Positions 45,118-55,326 are shown, counted from the stretch's first letter. The stretch: 63,028 bases of DNA from Bacillota bacterium (GCA_023399455.1 JAEWPN010000209.1:1-63028), one strand, 5' to 3'. Numbers and translations: made by a program. Notes: a model not told the origin generated them from the sequence alone.

Positions 45118-46533
45118 TTAATAGAACATGACTACGGGCGTTCCTACCTCCGCCGTTTCATACAGCTCACTCATTTTGTCATATGGGGTATTGATGCAGC
45201 CATGGGAACCGTTCGTTTGATAGATTTCCCCGCCGTATTCGCTTCTCCACGACGCATCGTGTATTCCGATGTTCCCCTTTACGGGCATCCAGAAGTTCAC
45301 ATGAGCTGCATATCCCGGTCCCCGTAAGGTGCGGTTTTCCTGTTTCGCATATACGTAGTTCACTCCTGATGGCGTTCCCATCCTTCTTCCCGTATTGCCG
45401 GTGACCACTGCCGTCTCTATTTCCAGTCTGCCCTCTTTATAATAATACATCATCTGCTTCGTCATATCTATCTCAATATAGGTCGTGCCAATGTCGTCTT
45501 TCCCCTGCTGCCATGCCTTCTGCACATACTGAGGTGTATGTATCTCACTCGATTTATCCCGGAAAGCCTTTTTTAGATATTCCTTCTCCGCCCTCCGGTC
45601 TAATTTATTGCCATAGATGCCGCCCTCCACCGTTACGGTCTCTCCTCTGGTCGCTTTGAAGTGCCTGATTCCTCCTACCGTATCATATTCATCCGCAAGG
45701 CGCTCAACAAATTCCTCTATCCTGGCATCGTCAGCTTCCAAATTGCCCTCATCGTTCAGAAAAAAGCTTCCGTCCTCTTTTGCCGCAATCCAGTCGCAGA
45801 CTACAGATGCATCTATCGGTACCTGCTCATCTCCGAACTTATATATGATGAGACAGGACTGAAACTCCTTTATCTTCTCCCATAAAGAGAGGTTCTCGCT
45901 CATCTGCTGCGTAAGAGGTAAGTCCTCATAACAACCCTGCTCTTCCAGATATACTTCCTGTGAAAAGCTGTTAAGAGCTGTTTCTATGACCTCCTTGGCC
46001 TTTTGCTTATTCAGCACTCCGGCCCGTTCATCGACCAGTTCATAACCCTGATAGGTCTTAATGATATAAACATCCCTATTCACCTTCTCCGTTTCGTCAG
46101 CGAAAATAGAGATACGAAGAAGCGTCTTTTCCAACTGTTCCGGATTATAAGAAATGACGGGGATCAGCGTACGCTCCTTGGATACCAGGAGGTTATCGAT
46201 CCAAAGGTAAGGGTTTTGCTTGTTCAGGTAAGTCCGCAGTGCCTCCTCGAAGTCAAAGGCAAAGCCGATGTCCTTCGCAGAAATTTCATAGGAATACCCC
46301 TCCTTGTCAAAAATATGCAAACCCTCATAGGAACAGCTTTTTAACAGTTCCTCGTTCACTTCTTCCACCGTTTTTCCGGTACAGTAGATACCGTTAATCC
46401 ACGTACCGTAGCTGAAGCCGCCTTTATAATATTCCGCCAGGCCCACATAAGAAGCCAGAAGCAGAAAAATAACGGTCAGCAGTGCGGCTGTGATTCCCCT
46501 TGCCGCCTTCTTATTCGCACCAGATTTCCTCAT
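45118..46533 (-). CDS. L,D-transpeptidase (YkuD) with N-terminal peptidoglycan-binding region
   Basis: A 471-residue cell-wall enzyme that forms 3-3 crosslinks or attaches ligands to peptidoglycan. One membrane anchor lies near residues 12-32, followed by two YoaR-like/PG_binding_4 domains (about 40-330). The YkuD domain carries a His in IGIHDASW and the catalytic Cys446 in GSHGCINTP. Its ATG overlaps the ilvB stop by 4 bp (ATGA), so translation is coupled to an amino-acid biosynthesis gene. This is an unexpected pairing. Confidence 0.95.
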   Translation of the reverse strand: MRKSGANKKAARGITAALLTVIFLLLASYVGLAEYYKGGFSYGTWINGIYCTGKTVEEVNEELLKSCSYEGLHIFDKEGYSYEISAKDIGFAFDFEEALRTYLNKQNPYLWIDNLLVSKERTLIPVISYNPEQLEKTLLRISIFADETEKVNRDVYIIKTYQGYELVDERAGVLNKQKAKEVIETALNSFSQEVYLEEQGCYEDLPLTQQMSENLSLWEKIKEFQSCLIIYKFGDEQVPIDASVVCDWIAAKEDGSFFLNDEGNLEADDARIEEFVERLADEYDTVGGIRHFKATRGETVTVEGGIYGNKLDRRAEKEYLKKAFRDKSSEIHTPQYVQKAWQQGKDDIGTTYIEIDMTKQMMYYYKEGRLEIETAVVTGNTGRRMGTPSGVNYVYAKQENRTLRGPGYAAHVNFWMPVKGNIGIHDASWRSEYGGEIYQTNGSHGCINTPYDKMSELYETAEVGTPVVMFY

Positions 46534-48209
46534 TTCGATTTTGCCAAGTCCTTCTCATCAAACACTTCGTCGATAGCAGAGCCTGCCGGAACCATGGGGA
46601 ATACCTTATCATCCTCTTGGATGATACACTCGATGAGTACCGGCTTCTTAAGGGAAATCGCCTTTTCGATTGCCGGTCCAACTTCCTCCTTGCTGGTTAC
46701 ACGAATCGCTTCGCAGCCCAGTCCTCTCGCTACCATACAGAAGTCCACCTTATCTTTCAGAACGGTTTGGGAATAACGTCCCTCGTAAAACAAAGTCTGC
46801 CACTGACGAACCATACCCAGAACATGATTGTTGATCACGATCTGAATGATAGGAATGTCGTATCGGCTGGCCGTAGCCAGTTCATTCATGTTCATGCGAA
46901 AGCATCCGTCTCCTGCAATGTTCACACAAATCTTATCCGGCATTCCCACCTTCGCACCGATACATGCTCCGAGGCCGTAGCCCATCGTTCCCAATCCTCC
47001 AGAGCTTATGAAAGTACGCGGCCTGGTGTACTTATAATACTGAGATGCCCACATCTGATGCTGTCCTACATCCGTACTGATAATCGCATCTCCTTTTGTA
47101 ATACGGTCCAGCTCCTCCATGACGAAGGGGCAGGACAAACCTTCCTTATTATAATTCAATGGATATTTTTCTTTTAGATCCTTTATATAAGCAACCCACT
47201 CCATGTGTTCCATCTGAGGCATCTGCTTATTAACAATGGAAAGCACTTCTTTTAAATCACCTACGATGGAGGCCTCCGTCTTGATATTCTTATTGATTTC
47301 CGCCGCATCGATATCTATCTGCACAATCTTTGCATTGCTTGCGAACTTCTTCGGATCACCTACCACCCGGTCTGAAAATCTCGCACCCAGAGCTACCAGT
47401 AAATCGCAGCTGCTGACTCCCAGATTCGAGGTCTTCGTTCCATGCATTCCTATCATTCCGGTATAAAGAGGGTCATTTCCATCAAAAGCCCCCTTACCCA
47501 TAAGGGTGTCGCAAACCGGCGCATCCAGCTTCTTCGCAAATTCCATTACCTCCGGAAAAGCATCTGAAATAATCGTTCCGCCACCTACATATATATATGG
47601 CTTTTTCGCTTCCTTTATGAGCTGTAATACCCTCTCAATATCCTCCTGCGTGTAGCTTTGGGGAAGCTGTTCAGGTTCCGGTACTGCCGGCTCATATTCC
47701 CCGAGCATCGCGGTCACATCTTTCGTAATGTCTACCAATACCGGTCCCGGCCTGCCGCTTTTCGCAATGCGGAACGCCTTGCGCAGCGTATCCGCCAATA
47801 TAGTTATATCCTTCACAATATAGCCGTGCTTCGTAATCGGCATCGTCACGCCCGCGATATCCACTTCCTGAAAGGAATCCTTTCCAAGACAGGGAAGCGT
47901 CACGTTACATGTAATAGCCACCATAGGCACGGAATCCATCTGTGCCGTCGCAATTCCCGTTACCAGATTGGTAGCGCCCGGACCGCTGGTAGCCAGACAT
48001 ACGCCTGTCTTTCCGGTGGCTCTTGCATAGCCGTCCGCCGCATGTGCCGCCCCCTGCTCGTGAGAGGTCAAAATATGTCTGATTTCATTACTATGCTTGT
48101 ATAACGCGTCATATACATTCAAAATAGTCCCGCCCGGATAACCGAAAACGGTATCTACTCCTTGTTCCTTCAAACATTCTACTACGATTTCCGCACCTGT
48201 AAGCTGCAT
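46530..48209 (-). CDS. ilvB: Acetolactate synthase, large (catalytic) subunit
   Basis: A ThDP-dependent enzyme that makes acetolactate or acetohydroxybutyrate for valine, leucine and isoleucine. The 559-residue protein has catalytic Glu51 in TSHEQGAAHAADG, a FAD-binding middle domain and the ThDP motif GDGCFRMNMNELATASRYDIPIIQIVINN. Start 48209 (MQLTGAEIV) has GGAGGAGAG just upstream. No small regulatory subunit (ilvN/ilvH) gene is adjacent. It lies 26 bp after ilvD and runs into the L,D-transpeptidase gene. Confidence 0.96.
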   Translation of the reverse strand: MQLTGAEIVVECLKEQGVDTVFGYPGGTILNVYDALYKHSNEIRHILTSHEQGAAHAADGYARATGKTGVCLATSGPGATNLVTGIATAQMDSVPMVAITCNVTLPCLGKDSFQEVDIAGVTMPITKHGYIVKDITILADTLRKAFRIAKSGRPGPVLVDITKDVTAMLGEYEPAVPEPEQLPQSYTQEDIERVLQLIKEAKKPYIYVGGGTIISDAFPEVMEFAKKLDAPVCDTLMGKGAFDGNDPLYTGMIGMHGTKTSNLGVSSCDLLVALGARFSDRVVGDPKKFASNAKIVQIDIDAAEINKNIKTEASIVGDLKEVLSIVNKQMPQMEHMEWVAYIKDLKEKYPLNYNKEGLSCPFVMEELDRITKGDAIISTDVGQHQMWASQYYKYTRPRTFISSGGLGTMGYGLGACIGAKVGMPDKICVNIAGDGCFRMNMNELATASRYDIPIIQIVINNHVLGMVRQWQTLFYEGRYSQTVLKDKVDFCMVARGLGCEAIRVTSKEEVGPAIEKAISLKKPVLIECIIQEDDKVFPMVPAGSAIDEVFDEKDLAKSK

Positions 48210-48235
48210 TTGTCTCTCCTCCATATGACCGGATT

Positions 48236-49906
48236 CTATTTTCTTGGGATCTCCAAAATTGCGCCTCTATTGCCGCTGGTCACCATTTCCCTGTAACGCG
48301 CCAGATATCCCGTTGTTATCTTAGGTTCTCTCGGCTGCCAAAGGGCTTTTCTTCCCGCAAGCTCCTCGTCGGAAACTTTCATATCTATCGTATTAGCCGG
48401 TATATTGATACTGATGATATCACCTTCCCTGACAAGCGCAATAGGTCCTCCTACCGCTGCCTCCGGAGATACATGGCCAATGGAAGCGCCTCTGGATGCT
48501 CCTGAAAAACGGCCGTCCGTGATGAGTGCCACGCTGGAGCCCAGTCCCATACCTGCGATTGCAGAGGTGGGATTTAACATCTCGCGCATCCCCGGTCCTC
48601 CCTTAGGGCCTTCATAGCGGATAACTACAACATCGCCTGCGACGATTTTGCCTCCTTTGATCGCATCAATAGCGTCTTCTTCGCAGTCGAATACTCTGGC
48701 AGGGCCTTCGTGCACCATCATTTCCGCCACTACTGCCGAACGCTTCACCACACAGGAATCCGGCGCCAGATTTCCTTTGAGCACAGCGATGCCGCCGGTC
48801 TTGCTGTAAGGGTTATCGATGGGGCGAATAACCTTAGGATCCTTATTGATACATCCTGTGATATTTTCACCTACGGTCTTTCCGGTAGCCGTGATCAAAT
48901 CCGTATATAAAAGGTTCTTCTTATTCAGTTCGTTCATCACCGCATAAACGCCGCCTGCCTCGTTCAAGTCCTCCATGTAGGTAGGGCCTGCCGGAGCAAG
49001 ATGACAAAGATTCGGCGTCTCTTCCGAAAGCTTATTGGCGATATCCACATTCAGATCTACTCCAGCTTCATGCGCGATTGCGGGTAAATGCAGCATAGAG
49101 TTGGTGGAACAGCCAAGTGCCATGTCCATGCGAAGCGCATTGGTAAAAGCTTTCTCCGTCATGATGTCGCGGGGCTTGATATCCCTTTCTACAAGCTCCA
49201 TGATCTTCATGCCGGCATGCTTCGCCAGACGGATCCTCTCGGAATAAACGGCCGGAATCGTACCGTTGCCTTTCAGTCCCATGCCCAGCACTTCGGTCAG
49301 ACAATTCATGGAATTGGCCGTATACATGCCGGAGCAGGAGCCGCAGGTAGGGCAAACCTTCTCCTCGAATTCGCAAAGTTCTTCCATCGACATCGTTCCT
49401 GCCGCAACGCTTCCTACTGCTTCGAACATAGCGGAAAGGCTCTTTTTTTCTCCCTTTACCCGTCCTGCCAGCATCGGTCCGCCGGAAACGAATACTGTAG
49501 GGATATTGATTCTTGCCGCCGCCATCAAAAGGCCGGGAACATTCTTGTCACAGTTGGGTACCATAACCAGCCCGTCAAAGCCGTGAGCCATCGCTACGGC
49601 CTCGGTGCTGTCCGCTATCAGGTCTCTCGTAACAAGGGAATATTTCATGCCGATGTGCCCCATAGCAATGCCGTCGCAAACTGCGATTGCCGGAAATACC
49701 ACCGGCATTCCTCCCGCCATCGCCACTCCCATCTTAACAGCCTCCACTATTTTATCCAGATTCATATGTCCCGGAACGATTTCATTATAAGAGCTTACAA
49801 TACCGATCATCGGACGTCTTCTTTCCTCCTCGGTATAGCCGAGTGCATTGAACAAACTTCTGTGCGGTGCCTGCTGGGTACCCGCCTTAACGGAATCACT
49901 TCTCAT
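48236..49906 (-). CDS. ilvD: Dihydroxy-acid dehydratase
   Basis: Fe-S enzyme that dehydrates 2,3-dihydroxy acids in branched-chain amino-acid synthesis. The 556-residue protein has cluster-ligand Cys residues in VPNCDKN and [18 protein letters not shown]. The C-terminal [20 protein letters not shown] motif is also present. It lies 63 bp after leuB and 26 bp before ilvB on the same strand. Confidence 0.97.
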   Translation of the reverse strand: MRSDSVKAGTQQAPHRSLFNALGYTEEERRRPMIGIVSSYNEIVPGHMNLDKIVEAVKMGVAMAGGMPVVFPAIAVCDGIAMGHIGMKYSLVTRDLIADSTEAVAMAHGFDGLVMVPNCDKNVPGLLMAAARINIPTVFVSGGPMLAGRVKGEKKSLSAMFEAVGSVAAGTMSMEELCEFEEKVCPTCGSCSGMYTANSMNCLTEVLGMGLKGNGTIPAVYSERIRLAKHAGMKIMELVERDIKPRDIMTEKAFTNALRMDMALGCSTNSMLHLPAIAHEAGVDLNVDIANKLSEETPNLCHLAPAGPTYMEDLNEAGGVYAVMNELNKKNLLYTDLITATGKTVGENITGCINKDPKVIRPIDNPYSKTGGIAVLKGNLAPDSCVVKRSAVVAEMMVHEGPARVFDCEEDAIDAIKGGKIVAGDVVVIRYEGPKGGPGMREMLNPTSAIAGMGLGSSVALITDGRFSGASRGASIGHVSPEAAVGGPIALVREGDIISINIPANTIDMKVSDEELAGRKALWQPREPKITTGYLARYREMVTSGNRGAILEIPRK

Positions 49907-49969
49907 ATTCGTCTCTCCTGTCTTAATTTCTATTATTTCAATATTATTATAATCATCGTCTATATATCT

Positions 49970-51055
49970 TTAGCCAATTCTTTCCACCAGCAGATTACCC
50001 ATCTGCGTGCACGATACTTTTTTACAGCCCTCCGACATAATATCTGCCGTGCGGTATCCTTCTTTCAACACATGCTTCACCGCCGCTTCTACGGCATCTG
50101 CTTCTTTATCCAGGTCGAAGGTAAATCGGAGCATCATTGCCGCCGACAAGACGGTAGCGATAGGATTCGCGATGTCTTTTCCCGCAATATCCGGGGCAGA
50201 ACCATGACTGGGCTCATAGAGACCGAATTTCGTATCATTCAGGGACGCCGACGCCAGCATGCCGATAGAGCCGGTTACCATGCTTGCCTCGTCCGAAAGA
50301 ATATCACCGAACATGTTCTCCGTAAGTATTACATCGAATTGTGCCGGATCCTTTACAAGCTGCATCGCACAGTTGTCCACCAGCATATGCTCCAAGGTCA
50401 CGTCCGGATAGTTCTTAGCAACCTCCTCCACCACACTTCTCCAAAGTCTGGAGGAATCCAGCACGTTAGCCTTATCCACGCTGGTTACCTTTTTACTCCT
50501 TTTCTTCGCGATATCGAAGCCCTTAATCGCAATGCGGCGTATTTCATTCTCATCATAGACAAGAGTATCTGTCGCTTTTCGAATCCCGTTTTCTTCTATA
50601 GTCTTTCTATCTCCGAAGTAAAGGCCTCCGGTAAGTTCTCTCATAATCAACATATCAAAGCCCTGTGCACTGATTTCTTCCCTAAGGGGACATGCCTTCG
50701 CGAGCTCTTCATATAAAATGGCCGGTCTTAAATTGGCAAAAAGATTAAGTGCCTTCCGAATGGCAAGAAGTCCGGCTTCCGGCCGCAGATTAGGCGGCAG
50801 TTTATACCAGGGGGATGTCGTCGTATCGCCGCCTATGGAACCCATAAGCACCGCATCGGCAGCCTTCGCTGTTTCCACAGCTTCCTCCGTAAGCGGAATA
50901 CCGTGCACATCTATGGAAGCCCCTCCCATCAATATATCCGTATATTGTATTCGATGCCCGTAACTCTTCGCGACGCTGTCGAGCACTTTCCTTGCTTCTC
51001 TTACGATTTCCGGTCCAATACCATCGCCGGGAATACATGTAATCTTCAATTCCAT
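49970..51055 (-). CDS. leuB: 3-isopropylmalate dehydrogenase
   Basis: Oxidative decarboxylation step of leucine synthesis using NAD+. The 361-residue protein has GDGIGPEIV at the N-terminus, the substrate Arg set in LRPEAGLLAIRKALNLFANLRPA, RELTGGLYFG, and the metal-site NMFGDILSDEASMV. It heads the leuB-ilvD-ilvB transcript; leuA, leuC and leuD are not in the window. Confidence 0.97.
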   Translation of the reverse strand: MELKITCIPGDGIGPEIVREARKVLDSVAKSYGHRIQYTDILMGGASIDVHGIPLTEEAVETAKAADAVLMGSIGGDTTTSPWYKLPPNLRPEAGLLAIRKALNLFANLRPAILYEELAKACPLREEISAQGFDMLIMRELTGGLYFGDRKTIEENGIRKATDTLVYDENEIRRIAIKGFDIAKKRSKKVTSVDKANVLDSSRLWRSVVEEVAKNYPDVTLEHMLVDNCAMQLVKDPAQFDVILTENMFGDILSDEASMVTGSIGMLASASLNDTKFGLYEPSHGSAPDIAGKDIANPIATVLSAAMMLRFTFDLDKEADAVEAAVKHVLKEGYRTADIMSEGCKKVSCTQMGNLLVERIG

Positions 51056-51117
51056 ACCAATTTCACTCCCTTGATTTCATTCTTTGCCGTAGTACAGTAC
51101 AAAAGCCTACACACTTC

Positions 51118-51146
51118 ATAATATATTAAAATATAGCAAATTTCAA
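51118..51146 (-). promoter_or_regulatory. Sigma-A-type promoter of leuB-ilvD-ilvB
   Basis: TTGAAA (51141-51146), a 17-bp spacer and TATTAT (51118-51123) on the minus strand, leaving a leader of about 55 bases. No T-box, leader peptide or attenuator fits in that space. Confidence 0.7.
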
Positions 51147-51186
51147 CCCCGTTATAAAATATAGGAAAATCCGCCGGTACATTTTA

Positions 51187-51226
51187 GAAAAAAACGAAGA
51201 GATTATTATGATCTCTTCGTTTTTTA
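51187..51226 (-). terminator. Intrinsic terminator of yajC
   Basis: AAAACGAAGAGAT and ATCTCTTCGTTTT form a perfect stem with T-tracts on both strands, 42 bp after the yajC stop. Confidence 0.93.
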
Positions 51227-51267
51227 TTAAAATATATCATCCATCCTTTACTTAAAAACAGGTGCTT

Positions 51268-51576
51268 TTACGCCTCCGGTTTTTCCACCGCGGAAATCGC
51301 AGATTTCTGCATCGGTATACGGCAATTTTTGTTATTTCCGAATTCTACGATAACCGTATCTTCCGTAATGTCAATCACTATACCATAAAAACCGCTGTTG
51401 GTCAGTATGCTATCGCCTATCTCAAGAGAAGACAGCATCGCGGACATTTTCTTCTGCTCCTTCTTCTGGGGACGAAGCATGAAAAAATAAATGAAACCAA
51501 CAATCAATACGATATAAACAACCATAATCATACCGGCTCCCGTACCGCCTGCCGCATCTGTTAACAAAATACCCAT
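51268..51576 (-). CDS. yajC: Preprotein translocase accessory subunit YajC
   Basis: A 102-residue protein with one N-terminal membrane helix (about 14-34), then the signature FFMLRPQKKEQKKM and an OB/SH3-like cytoplasmic part (LEIGDSILTNSGFYGIVIDI). It associates with SecDF. AGGAGGAAT precedes the start. Location next to tgt matches the common tgt-yajC order. Confidence 0.95.
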   Translation of the reverse strand: MGILLTDAAGGTGAGMIMVVYIVLIVGFIYFFMLRPQKKEQKKMSAMLSSLEIGDSILTNSGFYGIVIDITEDTVIVEFGNNKNCRIPMQKSAISAVEKPEA

Positions 51577-51671
51577 TCGTAATTCCTCCTAATATCTCTT
51601 CTTTCATCGTTTACTACAAAGTATCATACACAAATTCAATATATAAAACAAGTAGTTTTATATATTTTTTA

Positions 51672-51757
51672 TTTCATAAGAAAGAGCTTGTTACGTTGCA
51701 GTAGTAAAGTTTCGGTTTCCTATGAAATAAAAGCACTCAGTGCAGGATGCGCAGCTT
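51672..51757 (-). repeat. Dispersed hairpin element, copy B
   Basis: Read on the minus strand it begins AAGCTGCGCATCCTGC directly at the tgt stop codon. The mini-hairpin GCAC-tga-GTGC (51733-51743) and T-run follow. A 12-bp stem (51716-51727 with 51672-51683, one wobble) then encloses a loop closely matching copy A. It lies in the tgt 3' region, before yajC. Confidence 0.85.
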
Positions 51758-52887
51758 CACAGTGACGCAGACATTCCTTCCAGTTTCCTTTTCTTATATG
51801 CCGCAAAATTGCCTTCATCGAGAGCGTTCCTGATTTCTTCCATCATCGTATTATAGAAATAGAGGTTATGAAGCACACAAAGCCGCATTCCCAGCATTTC
51901 CTTCGCCTTTAACAGATGTCTGATATAGCCTCTGGAATATCTGCGGCAGGCCGGACAGCCGCAGCCCTCTTCGATCGGACGCTCATCCAGCTCATATTTC
52001 GCATTGAATAAATTAATTTTACCCTGGTTCGTATATAAATGTCCGTGCCGTCCGTTTCTACTCGGATATACACAGTCAAAAAAGTCCACTCCCCGCTCCA
52101 CGCTTTCGAGAATATTGGCAGGTGTACCTACTCCCATTAAGTAAGTAGGCTTATCCGCCGGAAGGTACGGAACCGTTTCTTCCAATATATAATACATTTC
52201 ATCATGACTCTCACCCACGGCAAGTCCGCCCACGGCAAATCCGTCCAGCTCCATCTGGGAAAGAATCTTGGCATGCTCTATCCGAATATCCGGAAAAATG
52301 GCTCCCTGATTGATCCCAAACAGCATTTGCTTCTTATTAATGGTCCCTTCTGCCGCATTCAGACGACTCAGCTCTCTCAGGCAGCGTTCCAGCCATCTGG
52401 TTGTTCTCTCCACCGAAGCCTGCACATATTTGCGTTCTGCCTTGCTGGAGGGGCATTCGTCGAAGGCCATCGCTATGGTGGACGCCAAATTAGACTGTAT
52501 TCTCATGCTTTCCTCCGGCCCCATAAATATCTTCCGACCGTCGATGTGGGACTGAAAATAAACGCCCTCTTCTTTGATTTTCCTTAAGGAAGCCAGTGAA
52601 AATACTTGAAATCCGCCCGAATCAGTCAAAATGGGTTTGTCCCATGACATGAACTTGTGCAGCCCGCCCATCTTCTTTATCACTTCGTCCCCGGGCCTGA
52701 CGTGCAAATGATAGGTGTTGGACAGCTCTACCTGCGTCTTTATTCCTTCTAAGTCGTCCGAAGCCACCGCTCCTTTTATCGCAGCAGCAGTTCCAACATT
52801 CATAAATACCGGGGTCTGAATAACTCCGTGCACAGTGTGCAGCTCGCCTCTTTTGGCTCTGCCCTCCTGCTTGATCAATTTATACAT
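51757..52887 (-). CDS. tgt: tRNA-guanine transglycosylase
   Basis: Exchanges guanine-34 for preQ1/queuine in GUN-anticodon tRNAs. The 376-residue protein has substrate-binding DSGGFQVFS and the nucleophile Asp in RGVDFFDCVYPSRNGRHG. The zinc site CGCPACRRYSRGYIRHL lies near residue 305. The stop codon abuts repeat copy B. Confidence 0.97.
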   Translation of the reverse strand: MYKLIKQEGRAKRGELHTVHGVIQTPVFMNVGTAAAIKGAVASDDLEGIKTQVELSNTYHLHVRPGDEVIKKMGGLHKFMSWDKPILTDSGGFQVFSLASLRKIKEEGVYFQSHIDGRKIFMGPEESMRIQSNLASTIAMAFDECPSSKAERKYVQASVERTTRWLERCLRELSRLNAAEGTINKKQMLFGINQGAIFPDIRIEHAKILSQMELDGFAVGGLAVGESHDEMYYILEETVPYLPADKPTYLMGVGTPANILESVERGVDFFDCVYPSRNGRHGHLYTNQGKINLFNAKYELDERPIEEGCGCPACRRYSRGYIRHLLKAKEMLGMRLCVLHNLYFYNTMMEEIRNALDEGNFAAYKKRKLEGMSASL

Positions 52888-52914
52888 AACGATCTTTCGC
52901 TTTCTTTACAATAT

Positions 52915-54000
52915 TCATAAATAGCTTTCCACAAATTCTTCAAGGGTAATCCCTTTTTCCATAATGATCTCCGCTGCTTCTTTGCCTACATAACGGAAAT
53001 GCCAAGGCTCGTATTCTATACCGGTAATATATTCTTTCCCCAATGGATAACGAAGTATAAAGCCATACTCGCAGCCATACTCTGCCAGCCATTCTCCGGC
53101 CTGTGTATCTCCAAAGCCTGCGTCCAGCGCCGCATAATTATCGCTGGTAATATCTATGGCCAGACCGATCTGATGCTCGCTGGCTCCCGGCACGGTTACC
53201 GTCTGGGATACGGTCTTATAAGCTTCCATATAAGACATTCCATTTTGCATATAGACCTTGATTTTGCGGTTGAAAAGATACTCCTGCCTGCTCATATCCC
53301 GATACGGAGAACGAATAACGAGATTGACTCCGTCGTTCTTCGCTCCTTGGAGCATGGCGAGAAGATCCTCCTTAATCCTTCCGTCACACTGCATACAGCC
53401 CTTTATTGTCACCAGTTCGAAATGATAGCCCTCCGGTATGGGATGCTGCTTATTGATGAGCACGAGCCTCCAGTCATCTGCAGAAAAAGTGGCTTCTTCT
53501 CCGGGCTGCCCGTCTGTCGCCAAGCCGGCCTCTGTCCGGTAATCTTTATTTTCTTCCAAAATCTCATCTAACGTATACTGGTCTTCGTCCTCCAGTCCGT
53601 GATGCTCTGCGTCCTCATAATCGTCCATCACGTCCTCATCGTCCAAAATCTCCATTTCATTCTCTGCCGCCGGCTCCTTGGCTAAAACTGCACCGCTTTC
53701 CTCCGCAACGACAGCTGATGACGAATCTGCCATTTCCGTCTTCGCTTCGATGGCTCCCGAAGAAACAAAACCACTCATGTCTGCCACCATAGGAAAGGCA
53801 AAACTGCTGTTGAGCAGAAAAAATATGATAACAAAGCCTATGCCTGCATATCGTTTTCCGTTATCCTCAAAGTGCTTTAAGGCGTAATAACCCATCAACA
53901 CTATTGTCATACAAAACAGCATCGGCTCTTTTAAATACTTATTTTTTTTGACTACTTTAAGAAAAATTTGTCGTACTTTTTCTCTAAATTCATTCTCCAT
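52915..54000 (-). CDS. VanY-type D-alanyl-D-alanine carboxypeptidase, membrane-anchored
   Basis: A 361-residue protein with two hydrophobic segments (about 27-43 and 52-70), an acidic Ala/Glu/Asp-rich stretch (about 80-170), then a peptidase M15B/VanY domain. The zinc ligands are expected in SEHQIGLAIDIT and EPWHFRYV, and the Arg in SPYRDMSRQ matches the family. It trims terminal D-Ala from peptidoglycan stems. Start 54000 is the first ATG; an upstream GTG at 54024 is less likely. No other vancomycin-resistance gene is nearby. Confidence 0.9.
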   Translation of the reverse strand: MENEFREKVRQIFLKVVKKNKYLKEPMLFCMTIVLMGYYALKHFEDNGKRYAGIGFVIIFFLLNSSFAFPMVADMSGFVSSGAIEAKTEMADSSSAVVAEESGAVLAKEPAAENEMEILDDEDVMDDYEDAEHHGLEDEDQYTLDEILEENKDYRTEAGLATDGQPGEEATFSADDWRLVLINKQHPIPEGYHFELVTIKGCMQCDGRIKEDLLAMLQGAKNDGVNLVIRSPYRDMSRQEYLFNRKIKVYMQNGMSYMEAYKTVSQTVTVPGASEHQIGLAIDITSDNYAALDAGFGDTQAGEWLAEYGCEYGFILRYPLGKEYITGIEYEPWHFRYVGKEAAEIIMEKGITLEEFVESYL

Positions 54001-54213
54001 AAGATGCTCACATCTCCACCGCACGAATTTGAGGATTTACATAACATTTGTAAAAGTTTACAAATTAACATAAATTTCTACAATATATGATAACACATTT
54101 ATTTTATTTGTACACTATTTTTTCAAAATAAACCCTCTATTTTCCCGATTTTGGAGATGTTCTCCGACCTGATAGCGATTTTCGCTTCTTTCTGCAGCGA
54201 GAGGGAATAATAT

Positions 54214-55281
54214 TTACATAAAGTTACCCAGCTTATGGAATATGATGCAGTTGGGCTGTTCAACCTTTATCTCCGGTCCGTTCATGATGAGCAGTCCCTT
54301 TTTCAAGTCCACCTTAAAGAATGTCATACTGTCGGATTCATGGTTGAGAGAGACCAGATTCTTGTTATCCGGAAAAAGAGCTGCATCCTTCGGATAATCT
54401 CCGCTCACCGGAAGGCAGAACACCTTTGTAAGCAGTCCGGTATCTGCATCTATCTTATAAATGACCACGCTGTTGTCTCCCGCATTGGAGCTGACCAGAT
54501 ATTTGAAATCCACAGAAAAATTAAGGGTGCTGGCCGCAGAATTGCTCGCATGATAATCGTTTAAGGTAGAAATCTCCTGAATCCTTTCGAAATACGGGTT
54601 GCCGTTTTTCACTTCATAGCTGTAGACATCCACGCAGTTTTTCAGCTCGTGTACGATATAAAGAAATCTTCCGTCCTTGGAAAACTTCAAGTGCCTCGGT
54701 GCCGACTCCTGGTCGCTTCTGATAACATCCGCAAGCTTCAACGTTCCTTTCTCTCTATCCAACACATATACCTTGACATGATCCATTCCAAGGTCAGCCG
54801 CACACAAATACTTGTTGTCTCTTGTCATCTTCACACAGTTGACATGGGGGCGGAAATTTCTCTCCGCGACGCTTCCTAAACCTTTGTGGAACACTTCATC
54901 GGTTATACCGCCGATGCCACCGTTTTCCTTCAGCCTGAGCACCGTAATCTTGCCGTCGTGATAGCCTGCCACGAAGAGGTATTCGTCACAATAATCGGTG
55001 GACAGATAGCAGCCTCTCATGCCATTGATCGATTCGAAGTTAATGAGAGAAAGTTCTCCGTTTTCCAGTATTTTATAGGCTTCTACTCCGAAGTCGGTAA
55101 TAGAATAGAGATACTTCTGGTTGTGAGAGATTGTAATATAGGAAGAGTTGCTGATTTCTACCTGATCCTTTTCCGTCATCCTTCCCTGCTTCATATCCAC
55201 GTCATAAATTTTTATTCCATGCTTGTCTCCTATTCCGGTAGTGTAGGTAGAGACGTATGCAACGTATTTTTCGTTTTCCAT
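54214..55281 (-). CDS. Seven-bladed beta-propeller lactonase family protein
   Basis: A 355-residue protein of the lactonase/6-phosphogluconolactonase (YbhE/Pgl) propeller family. Repeated blade motifs include YLYSITDFGVEAYKI, KYLCAADLGMDHVKVYVLD, GRFLYIVHELKNCVDVYSYE and FKYLVSSNAGDNSVVIYKID. Members hydrolyse sugar lactones, but several clostridial ones are only distantly related to proven enzymes. No signal peptide. It is divergent from the XRE-pot operon across a 513-bp gap. Confidence 0.85.
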   Translation of the reverse strand: MENEKYVAYVSTYTTGIGDKHGIKIYDVDMKQGRMTEKDQVEISNSSYITISHNQKYLYSITDFGVEAYKILENGELSLINFESINGMRGCYLSTDYCDEYLFVAGYHDGKITVLRLKENGGIGGITDEVFHKGLGSVAERNFRPHVNCVKMTRDNKYLCAADLGMDHVKVYVLDREKGTLKLADVIRSDQESAPRHLKFSKDGRFLYIVHELKNCVDVYSYEVKNGNPYFERIQEISTLNDYHASNSAASTLNFSVDFKYLVSSNAGDNSVVIYKIDADTGLLTKVFCLPVSGDYPKDAALFPDNKNLVSLNHESDSMTFFKVDLKKGLLIMNGPEIKVEQPNCIIFHKLGNFM

Positions 55282-55326
55282 GAGATTATTCTCCTTGTAC
55301 TGTGCTGTTGGGATATTTGAACTTGA

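Noticed and set aside
49088..50716. 542-codon frame antisense to ilvD and leuB
   Set aside because: Long only because stops are rare opposite these genes; Arg/His/Cys-rich translation with no domain.
51056..51117. Possible leucine leader peptide or T-box before leuB
   Set aside because: The leader is about 55 bases and contains no Leu-codon run or specifier structure.
54001..54024. GTG start that would lengthen the VanY-type protein by eight residues
   Set aside because: No ribosome site at usable distance; the ATG at 54000 gives a normal N-terminus.
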